Below are positions 61,020-64,000 of a stretch of DNA of 64,000 nt, piece after piece. How positions within the stretch are numbered: the first letter of the stretch is position 1; every line of letters begins with the position of its first letter. The DNA is from Parasphingorhabdus cellanae (lineage in GTDB: Bacteria; Pseudomonadota; Alphaproteobacteria; Sphingomonadales; Sphingomonadaceae), in NCBI RefSeq assembly GCF_017498565.1, contig NZ_CP071794.1, positions 2,656,001 through 2,720,000 on the forward strand. Direction: 5' to 3'. The notes under the pieces are model-generated. The model saw only the letters and a program-made list of their open reading frames with translations. It searched no databases and had not been told where the DNA came from. A program made the translations under genes and the position numbers.

Positions 61020-62270
61020 ATGACGCAAGAGAGCCTGACCGAGAAATTGGCGACTCATTTGATGCGCCCTGTTGACGAAGCGACACGGCAACGCGCCCGG
61101 TTGCATTTGCTCGATTGGTTGGGATGTGTGGCGGGTGCGCTCAAGTCAGAACTGGGAACGCTTCCCAAAGATATTTTTGACATTCGACCATCAGTAGAAG
61201 CAGCTTGGCTCGGCAATCTGCTGGAAATGGACGATATTCACAGGAGCGCCATTCTACATCCCGGACCGGTGGTCTGGGGCACGGTCTTTGGAAATCAGAT
61301 AGGCGATATGGACGAGATCGTCGATGCGGCTGTTCGCGGTTATGACGCAATAATTTGCATTGGCGCTACTTTGGATGACGGTCACTATGCCATGTGGCAT
61401 AACACCAGTACGGCCGGAATTTTCGGGGCTGCAGTGACAGCCTGTCATTTGTTTGAGCCAGAAATGGATTATAATGCCCTTGTGTCTGCGATGGGGCTTG
61501 CCGGATCGGTAGCAGGAGGGCTCTGGCAAATGCGGCACGAGCAGGGGCAGGCCAAGCAATGGCATATTTCCCATGCCGCAGAGACAGGATGGCGTGCGGC
61601 CGACGCTGTCTTGGAAGGCGTCGTTGGCCCGCGCTTCATTCTTGAAGGCCCACAAGGCCTCTACGCCGCCACCTGCAAAAACCCAAAACCAATGACCTTC
61701 CCCGATCAATGGCGCATCCATGAAGTCAGCTTCAAGCCATGGGGCGCTTGCCGCCATGCTCATCCAGCTATTGATGCGGCGCTGGAACTCAAGGCCAAGC
61801 TGGGGGCGCTGGACGGTGATATCCACGTTGAAACCTATGTTGACGCCATTGGTTTCTGTGATCGCCCGGATCCTCAAACCGTGATCGACGCGAAATTTTC
61901 GCTTCAACACGCGGTGGCCGTGGTGGCGGAACGCGGCGTGCCGCAACTCAGCGATTTTGAACCCGATGCCATCGCAGCTCTGACTGATGCTCGTGCCCGT
62001 GTCACGGTTTCCGAAGCCGGTGACATAACCACTCGCTATCCCGAACACTATGGCGCACGGGTTACATGTGGCGGAGAAGCTATTGAACTGGTCGACACGC
62101 TTGGCGATCCCGAACGACCGTTGCCGAAAGAGGGTATAATCGAGAAGGCGCGGACGTTGATTGCCTGGGGAGGGCTGGACGACAAGGAAGCGGATCGGGC
62201 GATTGATCTCGTGTTAAACGGAGATGATCCAGCAGACATCCATGAGATGTTGTCAGAGTGGCTATCATGA
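61020..62270 (+). CDS. MmgE/PrpD family protein
   Basis: 416 aa. N-terminal helical domain with VDEATRQRARLHLLDWLGCVAGAL and LLEMDDIHRSAILHPGPVVWGTVFG near 60, HNTSTAGIFGAAVTACHL, then FKPWGACRHAHPAIDAALELK near 237. The family includes 2-methylcitrate dehydratase, iminodisuccinate epimerase and others. The gene overlaps a second family member downstream (ATGA), suggesting a two-gene enzyme or two successive steps. Divergent from the HutC-type regulator. Confidence 0.9.
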   Translation: MTQESLTEKLATHLMRPVDEATRQRARLHLLDWLGCVAGALKSELGTLPKDIFDIRPSVEAAWLGNLLEMDDIHRSAILHPGPVVWGTVFGNQIGDMDEIVDAAVRGYDAIICIGATLDDGHYAMWHNTSTAGIFGAAVTACHLFEPEMDYNALVSAMGLAGSVAGGLWQMRHEQGQAKQWHISHAAETGWRAADAVLEGVVGPRFILEGPQGLYAATCKNPKPMTFPDQWRIHEVSFKPWGACRHAHPAIDAALELKAKLGALDGDIHVETYVDAIGFCDRPDPQTVIDAKFSLQHAVAVVAERGVPQLSDFEPDAIAALTDARARVTVSEAGDITTRYPEHYGARVTCGGEAIELVDTLGDPERPLPKEGIIEKARTLIAWGGLDDKEADRAIDLVLNGDDPADIHEMLSEWLS

Positions 62271-63574
62271 CAGCAACCCAGCAAATTCTGGATTTCGCAG
62301 CGGCCAAACATTTCCTGCCCGACAGCGTCAGGGCGGCGGCAATTCGGTTGCTCGGTGACACATTGGCTGGCGGCGCAGCCGGCGGGGCGTCCGATGAAGC
62401 ACAAGCCATGCTGGCTGCTGTTCGCAGCTGGGGCACTGGGGATGATGTCCGGTTGCTGGGCTTGGCGGATCGGCTGCCCGCCCCATCGGCGGCCTGGTTT
62501 AACGGCTTCGCCATCCATTGTCTGGAATGGGACGCCGTGCATGAACCCGCAGTGGTCCATGCCATGTCGGTCGTAACGGCAGCTTTGCTGGCCAGCGCGG
62601 ATCGGATGGGCGGATGCGAAGCGGAACAGTTTCTGACCGCCTTGGCTGTCGGGGTGGATATTGCCAGCGGCATCGGTGTCGCCGCGACCGGCGCGATGCA
62701 GTTTTTCCGCCCCGCGACGGCAGGTATAATCGGTGCGGCTCTGGCAGCCGCGAGATTGGAAGGCGTTCCAGCGGAAAAATTTGCCGACATATTGGGGCTG
62801 GCTTACTCCCAAGCGGCGGGCACGATGCAGGCCCATGTCGAGGCATCTATTGCACTGCCCTTACAGATCGCCAACGCATCCCGCGGGGCGATCTCCGCTG
62901 TGGATCTGGCAAAGGCCGGCATGGATGGTCCGCATGATGCACTTGAAGGACCTTTTGGCTATTTCAAGCTGTTCGAACCGGGTGATCTGACGCGCTATAC
63001 CGATGATATCGGGAAGCGTTGGTTGATTGAGGAAGTCAGCACAAAACCCTTTCCGTCTGGTCGGGCCAGTCATGGAATATTGGGCGCGATTGACGACATG
63101 ATCCGCGACGGATCACTGGACCCGGCAATGGTCCGGTCGGTTGATGTGGCAGCGCCGCCATTGATCCACCGACTTGTCGGACGCCCTTATAAAACCGATA
63201 TGACACCAGGCTATGCGCGGCTTTGTTTGCCCTTTCTCGTGCCTCTGATGCTGCGGGACCGCATCATTGATCCGTGCTGCTTCCATGCTCAGGAATTTGC
63301 CAATCCCGACCTGATGGAGCTCGGCAGCAAGGTTGTTGTCCGTATCGATGACAATCCTGATCACAATGCCCTGGCTCCACAAAAACTGAGCATCACGCTC
63401 TTGGACGGCAGGATGATAGAGCGCACCATCGCCGACAATCTTGGCAGCCCTACTTCGCCGATGTCCGATGCCCAGACACAATCCAAACGCGCTCTTGCCC
63501 GTTCGCTTGCGCGCGATGATTGCGACCCCAGAATATTTGACAACCCCTTAGCTTATGCCACGGAGCCCCGATGA
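62267..63574 (+). CDS. MmgE/PrpD family protein
   Basis: 435 aa from ATG 62267, overlapping the previous stop. TATQQILDFAAAKHFLPDSVRAAAIRLLGDTLAGGAAGG at the start, WFNGFAIHCLEWDAVHEPAVVHAMSVVTAALLASADRMG near 82, GIIGAALAAARLEGV, and STKPFPSGRASHGILGAIDDM near 260. A second complete but divergent member of the family. The stop overlaps the start of the CoA-ligase-like gene. The substrate is unknown; dehydration or isomerisation of a hydroxy-dicarboxylate is typical. Confidence 0.9.
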   Translation: MTATQQILDFAAAKHFLPDSVRAAAIRLLGDTLAGGAAGGASDEAQAMLAAVRSWGTGDDVRLLGLADRLPAPSAAWFNGFAIHCLEWDAVHEPAVVHAMSVVTAALLASADRMGGCEAEQFLTALAVGVDIASGIGVAATGAMQFFRPATAGIIGAALAAARLEGVPAEKFADILGLAYSQAAGTMQAHVEASIALPLQIANASRGAISAVDLAKAGMDGPHDALEGPFGYFKLFEPGDLTRYTDDIGKRWLIEEVSTKPFPSGRASHGILGAIDDMIRDGSLDPAMVRSVDVAAPPLIHRLVGRPYKTDMTPGYARLCLPFLVPLMLRDRIIDPCCFHAQEFANPDLMELGSKVVVRIDDNPDHNALAPQKLSITLLDGRMIERTIADNLGSPTSPMSDAQTQSKRALARSLARDDCDPRIFDNPLAYATEPR

Positions 63575-64000
63575 CTTTTCCGACCTATTTCGAAGCCTTT
63601 GATGCCAAGCAGATGCTCGCAGATTATCCCGTCGGCGATGCGTTCACCGCGCGCTACATTGGCATGTCCCGGGATGAGCTTTTTGCGATCCAAAACAAAC
63701 AGTTTTTGAAGCTGATGCAACGCGGATGGGAAATTCCCTTTTACCATCGCTTATGGGGCAATCAGGGCATAGAAGCGGGCGATATCAAGGGGCTGGAGGA
63801 TATTACCAAGCTTCCGGTTTATGACAAAAGCGATCTGATGGCCTCGGTGAACGACTATCCGCCTTATGGGGATTTTGACGGGCGCGGAGACACGCCAGTG
63901 GTTTTCCACACGACATCGGGAACAACAGGCCGTCCGCAACCGCTGATGTTTGGGCCCAAGGGACGGGAAATCACCAATTTGCTGGTCGGGCGGATGTATC
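63571..64000 (+). CDS. Phenylacetate-CoA ligase-like protein (5' part only)
   Basis: The window ends inside the gene; about 143 codons are seen. The start TFPTYFEAFDAKQMLADYPVG leads to a helical N-terminal region (MSRDELFAIQNKQFLKLMQRGWEIPFYHRLWGN), LEDITKLPVYDKSDLM, and the ANL P-loop VVFHTTSGTTGRPQPLMFGP near 110-128. This arrangement fits PaaK-type aryl/acyl-CoA ligases. ATGA overlap with the PrpD-like gene places it in the same operon. Confidence 0.85.
   Translation, partial: MTFPTYFEAFDAKQMLADYPVGDAFTARYIGMSRDELFAIQNKQFLKLMQRGWEIPFYHRLWGNQGIEAGDIKGLEDITKLPVYDKSDLMASVNDYPPYGDFDGRGDTPVVFHTTSGTTGRPQPLMFGPKGREITNLLVGRMY

Overview
The window reads as chromosomal DNA from an aerobic Gram-negative alphaproteobacterium, most likely of the Sphingomonadales. 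The base composition is moderate. There are two TonB-dependent receptors with the usual secretion signals, many acyl-CoA and SDR enzymes, and intergenic inverted repeats of the 'GTCATCCTGAAC / GTCATCCCAGCGAAAG' type common in sphingomonads. The genus assignment is inference. No rRNA, tRNA, insertion sequence, phage gene or CRISPR array was seen, and no gap between genes exceeds about 300 bases.

Layout. (1) 0-5.7 kb: a tightly overlapping DUF4350 - MoxR ATPase - DUF58 - SpoIIM-like - RDD membrane cluster, ending at a hairpin. (2) 5.8-11.7 kb: a paired acyl-CoA dehydrogenase operon, an MFS transporter, a small secreted protein and two divergent SDRs. (3) 11.7-25.3 kb: a first catabolic block made of XdhC (frameshifted), an SDR, HyuB, HyuA and an HMG-CoA-lyase-like enzyme on the minus strand, and CaiB, racemase-like, two SnoaL/NTF2-like proteins, a TonB receptor and an isochorismatase-like amidohydrolase on the plus strand. 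A FadR-type GntR regulator sits in the middle. The two divergent intergenic regions of this block share the palindrome TTGTATACAA. (4) 25.3-29.4 kb: PhoX-like, NmrA-like and FAD oxidoreductase genes. (5) 29.5-60.2 kb: a second, larger catabolic block. Six intergenic regions carry the palindrome AATTTGTCCGGACAAATT or a close variant, which suits a HutC-type GntR regulator, and one is encoded at 60.2-61.0 kb. (6) 61.0-64.0 kb: two MmgE/PrpD-family genes and the start of a phenylacetate-CoA-ligase-like gene.

How the genes may work together. Each block pairs a TonB receptor with hydrolytic enzymes that open amide, lactam or imide bonds (HyuA/HyuB, isochorismatase-fold amidases, PuuE-like deacetylases, alpha/beta hydrolase). 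It then adds CoA activation (CaiB), lyases (HMG-CoA-lyase-like, CitE), dehydratases (LeuC/LeuD, MaoC) and acyl-CoA dehydrogenases. This fits stepwise breakdown of an N-containing or branched-chain organic compound to branched dicarboxylates and then to acetyl-CoA, pyruvate or similar. The substrate cannot be read from the sequence. The least familiar parts are all in the second regulon: two paralogous SAM methyltransferases with an H-x-MPGSY N-terminal region, each next to a small coiled-coil protein; a pair of 6-TM membrane paralogs ending in KPF, each directly behind an operator; and a nitrilase-fold protein without its catalytic cysteine.
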